NCBI GenBank assembly: GCA_016795365.1
Contig: JAEUHN010000031.1
Span: 144,311-208,310, forward strand
DNA from: Verrucomicrobiaceae bacterium
GTDB lineage: Bacteria > Verrucomicrobiota > Verrucomicrobiia > Verrucomicrobiales > Verrucomicrobiaceae
Length of the DNA stretch: 64,000 nucleotides
Direction of reading: 5' to 3'
Shown here: one piece after another, positions 52,855-61,813 of the stretch
Layout of the letters: each line of letters opens with the position of its first letter
How positions within the stretch are numbered: the stretch's first letter is position 1
The notes under the pieces: generated by a model
What the model saw: only the letters and a program-made list of their open reading frames with translations
The model's database searches: none
What the model was told of the DNA's origin: nothing
Made by a program: the position numbers and the translations under genes

Positions 52855-54023
52855 CTTCCACCCTCCATCTCCAAGCGCACAATATCCGCCAGTTGCTTCG
52901 CCGTCGGCAGCCTGCCCTTCAACTCACCTGGCAGCTTCGATTGCAACGTGTAGGCGGCGACACCGATGGGGTTGGCTTTGGTGCGAAGGGCATACTCGAC
53001 CTCCACGTCGTCTTTTTCGGCGCAGAGGATGATGCCGATGGAGGGTTGGTCGCTGGGGGCGCGTTCGGTGTCGTTGAGGAGGTTCAGGTAGAAGTCCATC
53101 TTGCCCGCGAACTCCGGCTCGAAGGGGCCAAGCTTCAACTCGAAGGCCACGAGAGCCTTGAGGAAGCGATGGTAGAAGAGCAGGTCGATGAAATACTCCT
53201 TCTTTCCCAGCACGAGCCGGTGCTGTCGTCCGACGAAGCAGAAGCCGTAGCCGAGTTCGAGCAGGAAAGCCTGCAAGCGGCTGATGAGGCGGTCCTCCAA
53301 CTCACGCTCCCGCACTGCACGCTGCAAACCGAGAAACTCGAGGTTGTAAGAGCTTTTGAGCATCTCCTCCGCCTGCTCGGCGAAGTGCTCCGGCAGCGCG
53401 AGATCGAAGTTGTGCGTCTTCTTCTCCGTGACGGCCCGCTCGTAGGCTCCGGCCTTGATCTGGTTCAAAAGCACGTTGCGCGACCACCCAAAGCTGGCCG
53501 TGGCTCGCAGATACCAAAGGCGGGCGGCGGGTGCGGTGAGTTTGGCCAGCGCATTGGCGTGATGCCCCCATGGAACTGCGGCCACCAATTCTCTCACAGC
53601 TTGTGAGAGAACCTCGCTTTTGCGATTGCCGGCATCACTTGGAGAATCTGCGACAGGCTGTCGCAGAAACTGATGCTTGTTTGATTTTGGCAACTCTCTC
53701 ACAGCTTGTGAGAGAAATTCATCCGACGAATGATCGAGGAAAAGCTGCCTCATGCGCCAGACATTTTGAGGTGAGAATCCCTGCATGTCAGGAAACGCAT
53801 GCTTGAGATCCGTAGCCACCAATTCCACGACGGACTCGCCCCAGCCGAGTGTTTTCTGTCTTTCGACGATTCCCTGTCCGATGTCCCAGTAGAGCAAGAC
53901 CAACTCCCGGTTCACATGACGACCTGCGGACAGGCGAGCCGAGGCGATGCGTGACTTCAGATCAGTGACGAACTGCTTGTAGTCACTGGTCAGAGCCAGG
54001 GAGGTGCCGCGGGACTTTTTCAT
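52851..54023 (-). CDS. DUF1016/YhcG-type PD-(D/E)xK nuclease
   Basis: A 390-residue protein. The N-terminal DUF1016_N domain (VNRELVLLYWDIGQGIVERQ, FSPQNVWRMRQLFLD) is followed by VPWGHHANAL and the C-terminal nuclease core YFIDLLFYHRFLKALVAFELKLG (Asp280, Glu295, Lys297). Family members are often next to restriction-modification or other defence genes; catalytic DNA cleavage is expected from the motif. Between the domains, residues about 105-145 contain LSQAVREL twice and LRQPVADS once, encoded by three palindromes. It precedes the NERD-like gene with an ATGA overlap. Confidence 0.88.
   Translation of the reverse strand: MKKSRGTSLALTSDYKQFVTDLKSRIASARLSAGRHVNRELVLLYWDIGQGIVERQKTLGWGESVVELVATDLKHAFPDMQGFSPQNVWRMRQLFLDHSSDEFLSQAVRELPKSNKHQFLRQPVADSPSDAGNRKSEVLSQAVRELVAAVPWGHHANALAKLTAPAARLWYLRATASFGWSRNVLLNQIKAGAYERAVTEKKTHNFDLALPEHFAEQAEEMLKSSYNLEFLGLQRAVRERELEDRLISRLQAFLLELGYGFCFVGRQHRLVLGKKEYFIDLLFYHRFLKALVAFELKLGPFEPEFAGKMDFYLNLLNDTERAPSDQPSIGIILCAEKDDVEVEYALRTKANPIGVAAYTLQSKLPGELKGRLPTAKQLADIVRLEMEGGR
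53589..53716. repeat. Three palindromes within the DUF1016 gene
   Basis: 53589-53611 and 53695-53715 are near-identical palindromes (arms TCTCTCACA/TGTGAGAGA, 3-nt loop). 53647-53667 has different arms (TCTGCGACAG/CTGTCGCAGA, 1-nt loop). All are in phase and encode variants of L(S/R)Q(A/P)V. Confidence 0.8.
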
Positions 54024-54113
54024 GGGAGCAAGATGGGCGGATGATTTGAAACGCCACTTCTTACTCTCACAAAAGTGAAGAGCGCAGGATCATGACGACG
54101 ACTCTCACGCTCC

Positions 54114-55472
54114 TCACCCCTCACTCAGATTATCCCGCACCACGGTCTTGCCCTTCGCCTTGTTGGTGATGGTGAAAAGCGTGCGTGAGGTGTTGTCGCT
54201 GATGTTCACGGACATCACGCCTTCATCGAGGAGGACGTGCTCGCGGGGCAATGCGCCGTCGATGAAGTCGCAGCCGCGCACTTGCAGGCGGCCGGACTTG
54301 GCGTGGATGAGGGTGCGGAGGGTATTGCGCGGGTCGAGGCAGTGGATGTGGCAGTCGGTGAAGCTGACTTTGCCGCCGCCTTCGATGCGGGCGAGGCCGA
54401 TGCCATTCGCGGCATGCATGCTGCCGAACAATCCGCAGGCGCTGAAGGTGAGATGCGCGTTGTTGGTCGCCTCGACGATGATGTCGCCGTAGATCTGCGA
54501 GTTCACGAATCGCGTGCCGCTGTGGCCTTGCATCTCCACCACATGCACGGCGCGATTGCAGCCATCCGCGCCGCCGCCGGTGATGTGGGCATTGCCGCCG
54601 CCCTGATACGCCGCCGCCGGGCTGGTGCAGGCGATGAACTGGAAGCCGGTCTCGTAGTCGATGCAGAAGCAGTTCGTGAGATGCTGCCAGTCGGTGCGTC
54701 CGATGATGAAGGCCTTGCCGTGCTTGCGGCGATACTCCGCCGCGCCTCCCGTGGCACCCCAGAAGGGCCAGAAGTGGACGTTTTCCACGCGGCCCACATC
54801 GAGGCAGTGATCAATGAACAGCCCGCGGTGCAGCGGCGCGGCATTGAGATTGCGGATGAAATGCCGTCCGGTGTGTCTGCCGCCGAAATCGACCGCTTGG
54901 TAGGGATTCACGAGCAAGACGTCGATGATCGAGCAATTGTCCGCGCCGCTGAGCAGCGAGCTGATCGTCCATGGATACGCGATGGGCGGATTTGTGTCCG
55001 TTTGCTCCGGATGAAACACCGCGATGCCCTTCACGGTCGCGTTGTAAGCGAGCTGAATGAAGGGCGTGGCGCTTGCATCGCCCTTGCCGGAGAACGTGAG
55101 CAGCACCGAGCCATTCGGAGCGCCTTTGCCGAGCGACTCCGCCGTCCATGGAATCGTCGGCGGCGCGGTGAAGATGCCTTCGAGCGTGACGTTGAGTTTG
55201 ACGATCAGCGTGCCATTCAGCCGATACATGCCCGGCGGCACAAAGACGCTGCCGCCTCCCGCCGAGTGCGCGGCATCGATCGCCGCCTGAAACGCCGCCG
55301 TGTCGTCGGTGGTCTGATCCGCCTTGGCTCCAAAGTCGCGCACATTGAGCCGGTAATCGTTGCTGGCGGAGGCTTTCGTTTCCGCCGCGAGCGAACTGCC
55401 CAGCATGGCGAGTCCAGCGGAGGTGAAGGCGGTGCGGCGGGTGATGGGGGGCATGGCGATGGCCTCCATCAT
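54114..55472 (-). CDS. Secreted pectate-lyase-superfamily beta-helix protein (Tat signal)
   Basis: A 452-residue protein. The start at 55472 overlaps the upstream stop (ATGA); ATG 55454 is an alternative that begins directly at the Tat-like signal ITRRTAFTSAGLAML. The mature part starts YRLNVRDFGAKADQTTDDTAAFQAAID, the hallmark of the pectate lyase/glycosyl hydrolase 28-like superfamily, followed by GGSVFVPPGMYRLNG and beta-helix repeats. It probably cleaves or binds an acidic or deoxy-sugar polysaccharide. It ends the minus-strand cluster of Gfo/Idh, monooxygenase and transporter genes. Confidence 0.85.
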   Translation of the reverse strand: MMEAIAMPPITRRTAFTSAGLAMLGSSLAAETKASASNDYRLNVRDFGAKADQTTDDTAAFQAAIDAAHSAGGGSVFVPPGMYRLNGTLIVKLNVTLEGIFTAPPTIPWTAESLGKGAPNGSVLLTFSGKGDASATPFIQLAYNATVKGIAVFHPEQTDTNPPIAYPWTISSLLSGADNCSIIDVLLVNPYQAVDFGGRHTGRHFIRNLNAAPLHRGLFIDHCLDVGRVENVHFWPFWGATGGAAEYRRKHGKAFIIGRTDWQHLTNCFCIDYETGFQFIACTSPAAAYQGGGNAHITGGGADGCNRAVHVVEMQGHSGTRFVNSQIYGDIIVEATNNAHLTFSACGLFGSMHAANGIGLARIEGGGKVSFTDCHIHCLDPRNTLRTLIHAKSGRLQVRGCDFIDGALPREHVLLDEGVMSVNISDNTSRTLFTITNKAKGKTVVRDNLSEG

Positions 55473-56788
55473 ACCGGCATCGTCGTGCCAGGAATCGCAA
55501 CGGGATACCAGCCGTCGGCATCGGGCTTCACGGGTGGCTCGGTGGTCCAATCAATGTTCTCGGGCACGAGCATGTCCTTCGAGTTCACGACTTGATCCCA
55601 ACTGATGATCTGGCCGGTGTAGGTGGCCATGCGGCCCATGATGCCCATCATCGTGGTGTGCGCTGCGTAGGCGGCGTCGATGCGCACTTTGCCGGTGCGA
55701 ATGTTCTCGAAGAAGGTGTCGTGTTCGAGCTGATATGGATCCTCTTTGAAGACCACGCGCTTCTTGCCGGGGCCTTTGGTGGCTTCACGTCGTTGGCCGG
55801 TAATGTCCTGGCCGTTGAGCACGAACTTGCCGCTGTTGTCGAGGCTAACCTTGCCTTTCACGCCGTGGAAATGCTCGGCTACTTCGCGCTGGCATTTGCC
55901 ACCGATCTGGCAGCACTGACTGAGCAAACGAAAGCCGTTGTCATATTCGAACTCGACGGTGTGATGATCGAAGATGGTGCCGTTCTCGCGCTTGTTGCGC
56001 ACCTGGCGTCCGCCTTGTCCGGTGGCCTTGAGGGGCATCTTGCCATTCAGCACCCAGTTTGCGATGTCGAGGTTGTGGCAATGCTGTTCGAGGATGTGAT
56101 CGCCGCTCATCCAGGTGAAGAAATACCAGTTTCGGATCTGGTAATGCATCTCGCTTTCGCCAGGCTCGCGCACCGCTCCGGGGCGTGAGGTTCCGTTCCA
56201 ATAAACGCGGCCATACATCAGCTCACCGATCTCGCCCTGATGGATGCGATCAATGAGCTTGATGTAGTTCGGCGAGTAGCGGCGCTGCAATCCGACGCAC
56301 ACGTTGAGATTCTTCTTCTTCGCTTCTTCCGCAGCAGCGAGCACTTTACGAACGCCCGCCATGTCGGTGGCCACAGGCTTCTCCATGAAGACATGCTTGC
56401 CTGCTTTTACTGCCTCCTCGAAGAGCTTTGGACGGGGGCCCGGCGGCGTTCCAATGAGCACGACGTCCACAAGATCAAACACCTTCTTGTAGTCCTCAAA
56501 ACCAGTGAAGATGTGCTCGGGCGCAACATCGACCTGACCTTCATGAGCTTTCTTCAAGATGTCATGTGCAGCTTGAGCCTTGCCTTCGAGAGGATCGAGC
56601 AAAGCGACGAGTTTGATCGTCGATCCTGCGGTGAGGGCTTGATTGCAAGCCCCTGTGCCACGGCCACCACAACCAATGAGCGCGATTCTGATCTCGTCAT
56701 CCTTCGGTGCGGCGAAAGCATGAGTGGCGGCTGAAATAGCCAGTCCCGAAGAAGTGGTAATGAAGGAGCGGCGGGTTAACGGGTTCAT
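55469..56788 (-). CDS. Secreted Gfo/Idh/MocA family oxidoreductase (Tat signal)
   Basis: A 439-residue protein with a twin-arginine signal (LTRRSFITTSSGLAIS), then an NAD(P)-binding Rossmann fold (IALIGCGGRGTG), GKHVFMEKPVA with the family Lys, and a C-terminal substrate domain with HILEQHCHNLDIANWVLNG. Tat-exported members are common in planctomycetes and verrucomicrobia and are thought to act on sugars in the periplasm; cofactor would be bound before export. It is followed by the beta-helix gene (ATGA overlap) and preceded 39 bp upstream by another family member. Confidence 0.94.
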   Translation of the reverse strand: MNPLTRRSFITTSSGLAISAATHAFAAPKDDEIRIALIGCGGRGTGACNQALTAGSTIKLVALLDPLEGKAQAAHDILKKAHEGQVDVAPEHIFTGFEDYKKVFDLVDVVLIGTPPGPRPKLFEEAVKAGKHVFMEKPVATDMAGVRKVLAAAEEAKKKNLNVCVGLQRRYSPNYIKLIDRIHQGEIGELMYGRVYWNGTSRPGAVREPGESEMHYQIRNWYFFTWMSGDHILEQHCHNLDIANWVLNGKMPLKATGQGGRQVRNKRENGTIFDHHTVEFEYDNGFRLLSQCCQIGGKCQREVAEHFHGVKGKVSLDNSGKFVLNGQDITGQRREATKGPGKKRVVFKEDPYQLEHDTFFENIRTGKVRIDAAYAAHTTMMGIMGRMATYTGQIISWDQVVNSKDMLVPENIDWTTEPPVKPDADGWYPVAIPGTTMPV

Positions 56789-56827
56789 GGTTGGCTGGGT
56801 GAGGCAGTTAGAGTAAAGAAACCGAAG

Positions 56828-57871
56828 TCAGAACTGCAGCAGCTCGCCCACGGGCAGCGGTTTGCCTTGCCGGATCGATTCCTCGGCGACGAGGCACAGG
56901 CCAGCGCTCCAGAGGCCGTCGAGGCCGGTGGCGATGGGCTTTTTGCCGCTGCGCACCATGTCGATGCATTGGGCGATCTCTTCGCGCAGTTCAAAGACTT
57001 CGCCGCTTTGCTTGGTGAGCGTGAGGTCTTCGAGTTTTTCGCCATCGAATACTTTTAGAAACGCGGTGGGCTCCAGCGTGCGGTCGAGTGCACCGCTCCA
57101 TCCGGCCCACAGAGCGCCTTTCGTGCCGCTGACCTTCACGGTTTGATGATGCTCAAAGGCGGCGAGTGTCTGTGAGACGACGGCGTAGCTGCCGTTCGGG
57201 TATTTGAACATGGCGCTGAAGTTGTCGTAAAGCGTCGGGCGCTGCGGATCGCGGCTGTTGCCGTAGGCGTAGAGCTCGACAGGGGCGCCGCTGCCTTCGA
57301 GATACCAGCGGGCGAGGTCGAAGAAGTGAATCGGCTCCTCCAGCACCCAAGAGCCGACGCGGTTCTGATCGTAGCGCCAGCCGCTCGCGCCGGTGCGGTA
57401 AGGTTTGCGCAACAACTCGACGAGCACGTATTGCGGATCGCCGATGGTGCCTGCGGCGATGATCTCCTTGATGCGGCCCCACTGCGAGGAAAGGCGCAAC
57501 TCATGCCCCACGGCCAGATGCACGCCGTGATCGCGGGCGCCGGCCACGATGGCTTTGCAATCGTCGAGCGTGATGGCCATCGGTTTCTCTAAAAGCACGT
57601 GTTTACCCTTCTGCATCGCCACGAGCGCGATTTCACGATGTGTGTGACTCGGCGTGGCGATGTCGATGATGTCGAAATCGGCCTTCGCGATCATTTCGAG
57701 GCTGTCGGCGAAGATTTGAGCCTCGGGATACAGTTTGCGAGCTTCTTCACGCGAAGCCTCCGAAGGCGCGGTGATGGCGACCAGAGTCGCGTCAGGGTTT
57801 CCAGCGATGGATTGGGCATGAAATTTGCCCCAAGCGCCGAATCCGGCGAGAGCGAAGCGAACAGGAATCAT
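56828..57871 (-). CDS. Cytoplasmic Gfo/Idh/MocA family oxidoreductase
   Basis: A 347-residue protein without signal peptide. FALAGFGAWGKFHAQSI is the Rossmann nucleotide-binding start, KHVLLEKPMAITLDD carries the conserved Glu-Lys-Pro, and VGHELRLSSQWGRIKEII continues the fold. It likely oxidises or reduces a sugar or cyclitol. The ATG at 57871 directly abuts a 36-bp inverted-repeat arm, so the normal ribosome binding region is replaced by repeat sequence (no Shine-Dalgarno seen). This suggests the repeat-flanked cassette inserted immediately before this gene. Confidence 0.93.
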   Translation of the reverse strand: MIPVRFALAGFGAWGKFHAQSIAGNPDATLVAITAPSEASREEARKLYPEAQIFADSLEMIAKADFDIIDIATPSHTHREIALVAMQKGKHVLLEKPMAITLDDCKAIVAGARDHGVHLAVGHELRLSSQWGRIKEIIAAGTIGDPQYVLVELLRKPYRTGASGWRYDQNRVGSWVLEEPIHFFDLARWYLEGSGAPVELYAYGNSRDPQRPTLYDNFSAMFKYPNGSYAVVSQTLAAFEHHQTVKVSGTKGALWAGWSGALDRTLEPTAFLKVFDGEKLEDLTLTKQSGEVFELREEIAQCIDMVRSGKKPIATGLDGLWSAGLCLVAEESIRQGKPLPVGELLQF

Positions 57872-57907
57872 AAATGACGAATGTAGAATGATGAATGACG
57901 AATGAAC
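57872..57907. repeat. Left 36-bp inverted repeat of the four-helix-bundle cassette
   Basis: Begins AAATGACGAATG and repeats ATGACGAATG-like units; reverse complement of 58363-58398 with four mismatches. Confidence 0.85.
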
Positions 57908-57921
57908 TGAGGCATGGAGGC

Positions 57922-58368
57922 CTAGGTGGACGATTTCAAGTTGTGGAGGGTGGTGCGGCGGACTTTGGAAAAGATGAGGTGCAGTTCGTTGGCTTCGCGC
58001 CAGAGATCGCGGGCATTAGGACGCAGGTCGGGGCAGGCTTTGGCGATCATGCGGATGAAGAACATGGATTCACGTGCTTCTTTGCGACAGGTGCCGATGA
58101 TGTGTGCGAATTCCTTCTTCGATACGGCATCGTCGGCTTCGCAGTAGTTGCCGCCGACACTTGTGCCGCAGCCGGTGAGTTGATCAATCAGGCGATTGGT
58201 GCGAGGACCAAGCGGCACTTTTTTGCAAAACTCGATCACGTCCTCACCAAATCGAGCTGTACGTTCACCAAGATTAAACGGCGGTGCATAGTTTGGCTCC
58301 ACTGGCTCCTCCTGAAGCACAGTCGGTTCGGGTTCATCCCATGGCATGATGTCGCTCTCGCTATTCAT
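57922..58368 (-). CDS. Four-helix-bundle protein (23S rRNA intervening-sequence/Avd-like family)
   Basis: A 148-residue protein; the ATG at 58368 lies inside the right inverted repeat, and ATG 58347 (MPWDEPEPT) is an alternative. RTARFGEDVIEFCKKVP, RLIDQLTGCGTSVGGNYCEADDA, FAHIIGTCRKEARESMFFIRMI and LWREANELHLIFSK are the four helices typical of the family found in rRNA intervening sequences and, as Avd, in diversity-generating retroelements. These proteins form pentameric bundles that bind nucleic acid. No reverse transcriptase is nearby. It is likely the only cargo of a mobile cassette. Confidence 0.9.
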   Translation of the reverse strand: MNSESDIMPWDEPEPTVLQEEPVEPNYAPPFNLGERTARFGEDVIEFCKKVPLGPRTNRLIDQLTGCGTSVGGNYCEADDAVSKKEFAHIIGTCRKEARESMFFIRMIAKACPDLRPNARDLWREANELHLIFSKVRRTTLHNLKSST

Positions 58369-58398
58369 TCGTCATTCTGCATTCGACATTCGTCATTT
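58363..58398. repeat. Right 36-bp inverted repeat of the four-helix-bundle cassette
   Basis: Begins ATTCATTCGTCATTC; contains the start codon of the four-helix-bundle gene at one end and the stop codon of the LLM monooxygenase gene at the other. Confidence 0.85.
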
Positions 58399-59544
58399 CC
58401 GCTCTGCGGTGGTTAACGGCGTGACCGGATCAGCCACACGGCGATTTTGCAGTTCGTTGATGCGGCAGGTGGGCAGCTTGGGCAGGACGTATTTCGCGAA
58501 GAGATCGCACTCGTCGAGGTGTGGGTAGCCGCTGAGGACGAAGGCGCGCATGCCCATGTCCATGTAGCGGTTCAGTTTGGCGAGCACTTGATCGGGATCG
58601 CCGACGATGGCGCTGGCGCAGCCGCTTCTCGCGAGGCCGATGCCGCTCCAGAGATGGTCTTCGATGTAGAGATCCTTGCTTTGAGCACGAAGTTCGTCCT
58701 GGCGCTTCACACCAGCGCTTTGACTGTCTTGCGAGCGGGCTTTGATCTCCGCGCCTTTCGCGGCATCGAGCTTCGAAATGAGTCGATCGGCTGCGGCGCG
58801 GGCTTCGGCTTCGGTTTCGCGCACGATGACGTGGCTGCGAAACCCGAAGTCGATTTTGCGGCCATACGCGGCGGCCCTTTCGGACATCACGCGCATCGTA
58901 TCAGCGATGCGATCCTCCGTTTCGGGCCACATGAGGAAGACATCGCAATGCTTCGCGCACAAATCCTGCGCGGCAGGCGAGATGCCGCCGAAATACATCA
59001 GCGGGCCGCCATTCTGCTGGTAGGGCTTCGCGGGTTCGGTGGTGGGCAGCGTGATGTCGTAGTATTTGCCTTTGAACTCATACGGTCCGTCCGTGCGCCA
59101 CAGGCTTTGGAGGATTTGAATGATCTCGCTGGAGCGATCATAGCGCGTTTGATTGTCCTCTTTGATGCCGGGCATGTCGGAGGAGATGATGTTGATCGTG
59201 AGGCGACCTTTGAGGATATGATCGAGCGTGGAGAGCGCCCGCGCGAGCATCGGCGGCCACACTTCCCCCATGCGCAGGGCGACGAGTAGATTGATCTGCT
59301 GCGTCTGTGGAGCCATCGCTGACGCAAAAGCCAGCGCATCCTGCCCGGCGATCCATCCGGAAGGCAGCAGGATGTTTTGATAACCGAGCGCGTCCGCCTT
59401 CCTCACGATGTCGCCGCAGTGCTCGTAACTGCTGCGAATGCTGCCATCGGGCACGCCGAGGAACTCATAATCATCAGAGCAAATGGCGGAGAACCAGGCC
59501 ACTTCACATTGGCGGCCTTCAGTGCGGATCGGGATGGGGGACAT
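58393..59544 (-). CDS. LLM-class flavin-dependent monooxygenase (SsuD-like)
   Basis: A 383-residue enzyme; ATG 59544 gives [19 protein letters not shown] (the frame is open to 59640 but the upstream part is not family-like). [51 protein letters not shown] and [23 protein letters not shown] match alkanesulfonate monooxygenase, which uses FMNH2 and O2 to cleave C-S bonds in sulfonates. Together with sulfatases and an MFS transporter it may process sulfonated sugars. Its stop codon lies in the cassette's inverted repeat, so the extreme C-terminus may have been changed by insertion. Confidence 0.92.
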   Translation of the reverse strand: MSPIPIRTEGRQCEVAWFSAICSDDYEFLGVPDGSIRSSYEHCGDIVRKADALGYQNILLPSGWIAGQDALAFASAMAPQTQQINLLVALRMGEVWPPMLARALSTLDHILKGRLTINIISSDMPGIKEDNQTRYDRSSEIIQILQSLWRTDGPYEFKGKYYDITLPTTEPAKPYQQNGGPLMYFGGISPAAQDLCAKHCDVFLMWPETEDRIADTMRVMSERAAAYGRKIDFGFRSHVIVRETEAEARAAADRLISKLDAAKGAEIKARSQDSQSAGVKRQDELRAQSKDLYIEDHLWSGIGLARSGCASAIVGDPDQVLAKLNRYMDMGMRAFVLSGYPHLDECDLFAKYVLPKLPTCRINELQNRRVADPVTPLTTAERK

Positions 59545-59563
59545 GGCGGTGATGAGTGGAATG

Positions 59564-60838
59564 TTACTCTGGCAAATCTTCACCCTGTGTCTCAGGCAGC
59601 AGGGCGAGGAAGACGAGGCCAAGGAGAAAGAAACCGCCAAGCCAAGTGACGGCAGTAGGCGTGTCGTAGGCGGACTTCAGCCAGGCACTGAGCCAGATGA
59701 GCACCGGAGCGGCGAGGAGGCGGCCCGTATTGAAACAAAAGCCCGATCCCGTGGCTCGCAGATGAGTGGGAAAGAGCGCAGGAAAGTAAGCCGCATAGCC
59801 TGCATGAATGCCTTGGGCAAAGAAACCAAACACAGGAAGCAAAACCAGCAGCAGCGTGTAACTGCCGAAGTAGGCTGGCACCCAGCAGACGACGGGCGTC
59901 ATGATGAGTGCGGCGATGTGCATGATCACGAAGGTCTTCTTGCAGCCCCAGCGGGCGCTCAACGGGCCGAATGCCAGCATTCCTGCACCCGCGCCGGCCG
60001 TTTGGATGAATCCAAAGGCAATCTTCGATTTGCTGGCCCAATCGGGGTCTTTGATGCTCTTCAAATACTCCGCAGCGATGTCCTGTCCGGCCACCACGAC
60101 GCCCCAAAACGTCGCGAGCCCCACCATCGCCAGCATCGCACCAAACACCGCACGTGAGCGCCACCGCACATCGCCCAGCAATTCGCCGAAACTGCCCATG
60201 CGCTCCTTTTTCGACTCACGCGCCGCTTTCCACGACTCCGGCTCCTTGATGCTCATGCGCACCCACAGCACCAGCAGCGCAGGTGCGACACCCAGCAGAT
60301 ACGCCGTGCGCCACTCCGTGCCCACCCACAAACCCGCGGCAGCCGCGAGCCACAAACCGGCCACACTCGTCGCGTGAAAGATGCCGCCTGCACGCTCACG
60401 CGCTTCTTTCGGGAAAACTTCGGCCACCAAAGCTGCGCCGACGGCCCATTCACCGCCCACGCCCATCGCCACGAGGAAACGCAGCGCCCCGACCTGCCAG
60501 ATTTGATCCGCAAATGCCGTGATGCCGGAAAACACCGAGTAAAACAAGATCGTCAGCGCCATCACCGGATTCCGCCCCCATTTGTCTGCCAGCGAGCTAA
60601 ACAACAATCCGCCAAACGTGCCCCCGATGAGGAAGATGCCGAGGAGCCGCTCGCCCCACAGCTTCACCAGCGGATCATCGGCCTTCACATGCAGCAGGTC
60701 TGGCAACATATCCGCGCGCGTCAGATTGTAGATCTGCCCCTCAAACGCATCAAACACCCATCCCAGCGAGGCGACAACGAGCACCAGCCACTGATAGCGG
60801 GTGACGGAGGAATACCATTTGTTCGGAGCAGAGGTCAT
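59564..60838 (-). CDS. MFS transporter, sugar/organic acid type
   Basis: A 424-residue permease with about twelve transmembrane segments. [22 protein letters not shown] is the major-facilitator loop motif (D-(R/K)-x-G-R), and [18 protein letters not shown] is typical of the sialate/metabolite:H+ symporter group. [15 protein letters not shown] is the second half equivalent. It lies 19 bp upstream of the LLM monooxygenase gene on the same strand and likely imports its substrate or a breakdown product. Confidence 0.93.
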   Translation of the reverse strand: MTSAPNKWYSSVTRYQWLVLVVASLGWVFDAFEGQIYNLTRADMLPDLLHVKADDPLVKLWGERLLGIFLIGGTFGGLLFSSLADKWGRNPVMALTILFYSVFSGITAFADQIWQVGALRFLVAMGVGGEWAVGAALVAEVFPKEARERAGGIFHATSVAGLWLAAAAGLWVGTEWRTAYLLGVAPALLVLWVRMSIKEPESWKAARESKKERMGSFGELLGDVRWRSRAVFGAMLAMVGLATFWGVVVAGQDIAAEYLKSIKDPDWASKSKIAFGFIQTAGAGAGMLAFGPLSARWGCKKTFVIMHIAALIMTPVVCWVPAYFGSYTLLLVLLPVFGFFAQGIHAGYAAYFPALFPTHLRATGSGFCFNTGRLLAAPVLIWLSAWLKSAYDTPTAVTWLGGFFLLGLVFLALLPETQGEDLPE

Positions 60839-60898
60839 GGGAGAGCGTTGTGACGTAAGACTCGAAAAATCGCAATATTTGAATCGCGGAGTTCATTC

Positions 60899-61774
60899 TC
60901 ACCCCTTCGTGATGCCGCTCATCGGGTGAGCACTCACGGTATCCCACGCGATCTGCTGAAGCAGCGTGTTCAGCTTCGCTTTGTCGTCATCGCTCATGTC
61001 TTTGAGCGTGCGAAAGGCCAGCGGCAGTGGCAGACCGACGGGGCTCTTGCGGTAGATGACCGCGTAGTGGCAGTAGCTGGAGAGAAGCTGAAGCGGAAGC
61101 AGCGCATGGCCCCAGTTGTCGCGGAAGAGCTCGCTTTGTTGCTTCAGGCCGGGTGCTTCGCCCTTCACGATCTTTTCACGCAGCGTCACGGCCGCTAGGC
61201 CGACGGGCACGATGAGCACCGCGTCCTTGCCGAGGCGTTGATTGATGCCTTTGACGTAATCTTCGATGTCCTTCGCATAGCGCAGCGTCGCATTGCGGAG
61301 CTTGGCGAGGTCGGTGGCGTTGTGATCGACTTTTTTGCGCGTCTGAAGCGGATAAACCGGCTCATACTCGTCATTCGGCATCCAATACTCCTGCACGGTG
61401 ATGCGCATGGCCGGATTGTGACCGATGCCGAGCTTCACGAACTGCTCAATCGCCTCATCCGGCAGCCAGATCGGCGAAAGCGTCAGCACATCGGCCCCGC
61501 CAGCCTTCAGCACCTGCTTCACCGCACTTTTCTCCTCCGGCACGTCCCAGTGCTTTTGCACCGTCGAGCCACCGATGCTCGAAATGCCCACCAACTGATG
61601 CTTCAAGCCTGCCGACACCGCGATCTGCTCCACCTGCCGATACGTGAACACATGAAAACTATGACCGCAGGTCGCCACACGCTGACCAGTGGTAATTGGA
61701 GGCCGCGGATCAGCGGCGACGAGATCGGCCGAAAAGAGGCAAAGAGCAGCGGAGAGCGAAAGGACGGGACGCAT
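60899..61774 (-). CDS. Exported SGNH-like hydrolase-type protein
   Basis: A 291-residue exported protein (signal MRPVLSLSAALCLFSADLVA). ATCGHSFHVFTY has Ser where SGNH block I places the nucleophile (G-H-S in place of G-D-S). GGADVLTLSPIWLPDEAI resembles the block III area, and WDTVSAHPMSG near the end may supply the Asp/His region. The family is otherwise unclear; it recurs in verrucomicrobial and planctomycete polysaccharide loci as I recall. A deacetylase role is plausible but unproven. Confidence 0.6.
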   Translation of the reverse strand: MRPVLSLSAALCLFSADLVAADPRPPITTGQRVATCGHSFHVFTYRQVEQIAVSAGLKHQLVGISSIGGSTVQKHWDVPEEKSAVKQVLKAGGADVLTLSPIWLPDEAIEQFVKLGIGHNPAMRITVQEYWMPNDEYEPVYPLQTRKKVDHNATDLAKLRNATLRYAKDIEDYVKGINQRLGKDAVLIVPVGLAAVTLREKIVKGEAPGLKQQSELFRDNWGHALLPLQLLSSYCHYAVIYRKSPVGLPLPLAFRTLKDMSDDDKAKLNTLLQQIAWDTVSAHPMSGITKG

Positions 61775-61813
61775 GGCTCCAAAACGACCTGGCGTTGTGC
61801 TTCACGCAAAGAA

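Larger units (their letters stand above)
57872..58398 (-). mobile_element. Inverted-repeat-flanked cassette carrying a four-helix-bundle gene
   Basis: A 527-bp unit: 36-bp terminal inverted repeats at 57872-57907 and 58363-58398 (32 of 36 identical) enclose a single gene. The left end touches the start codon of the Gfo/Idh gene, and the right end contains the stop codon of the LLM monooxygenase gene. The repeats are built of ATGACGAATG units. No transposase is present, so it would be non-autonomous. Confidence 0.6.
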
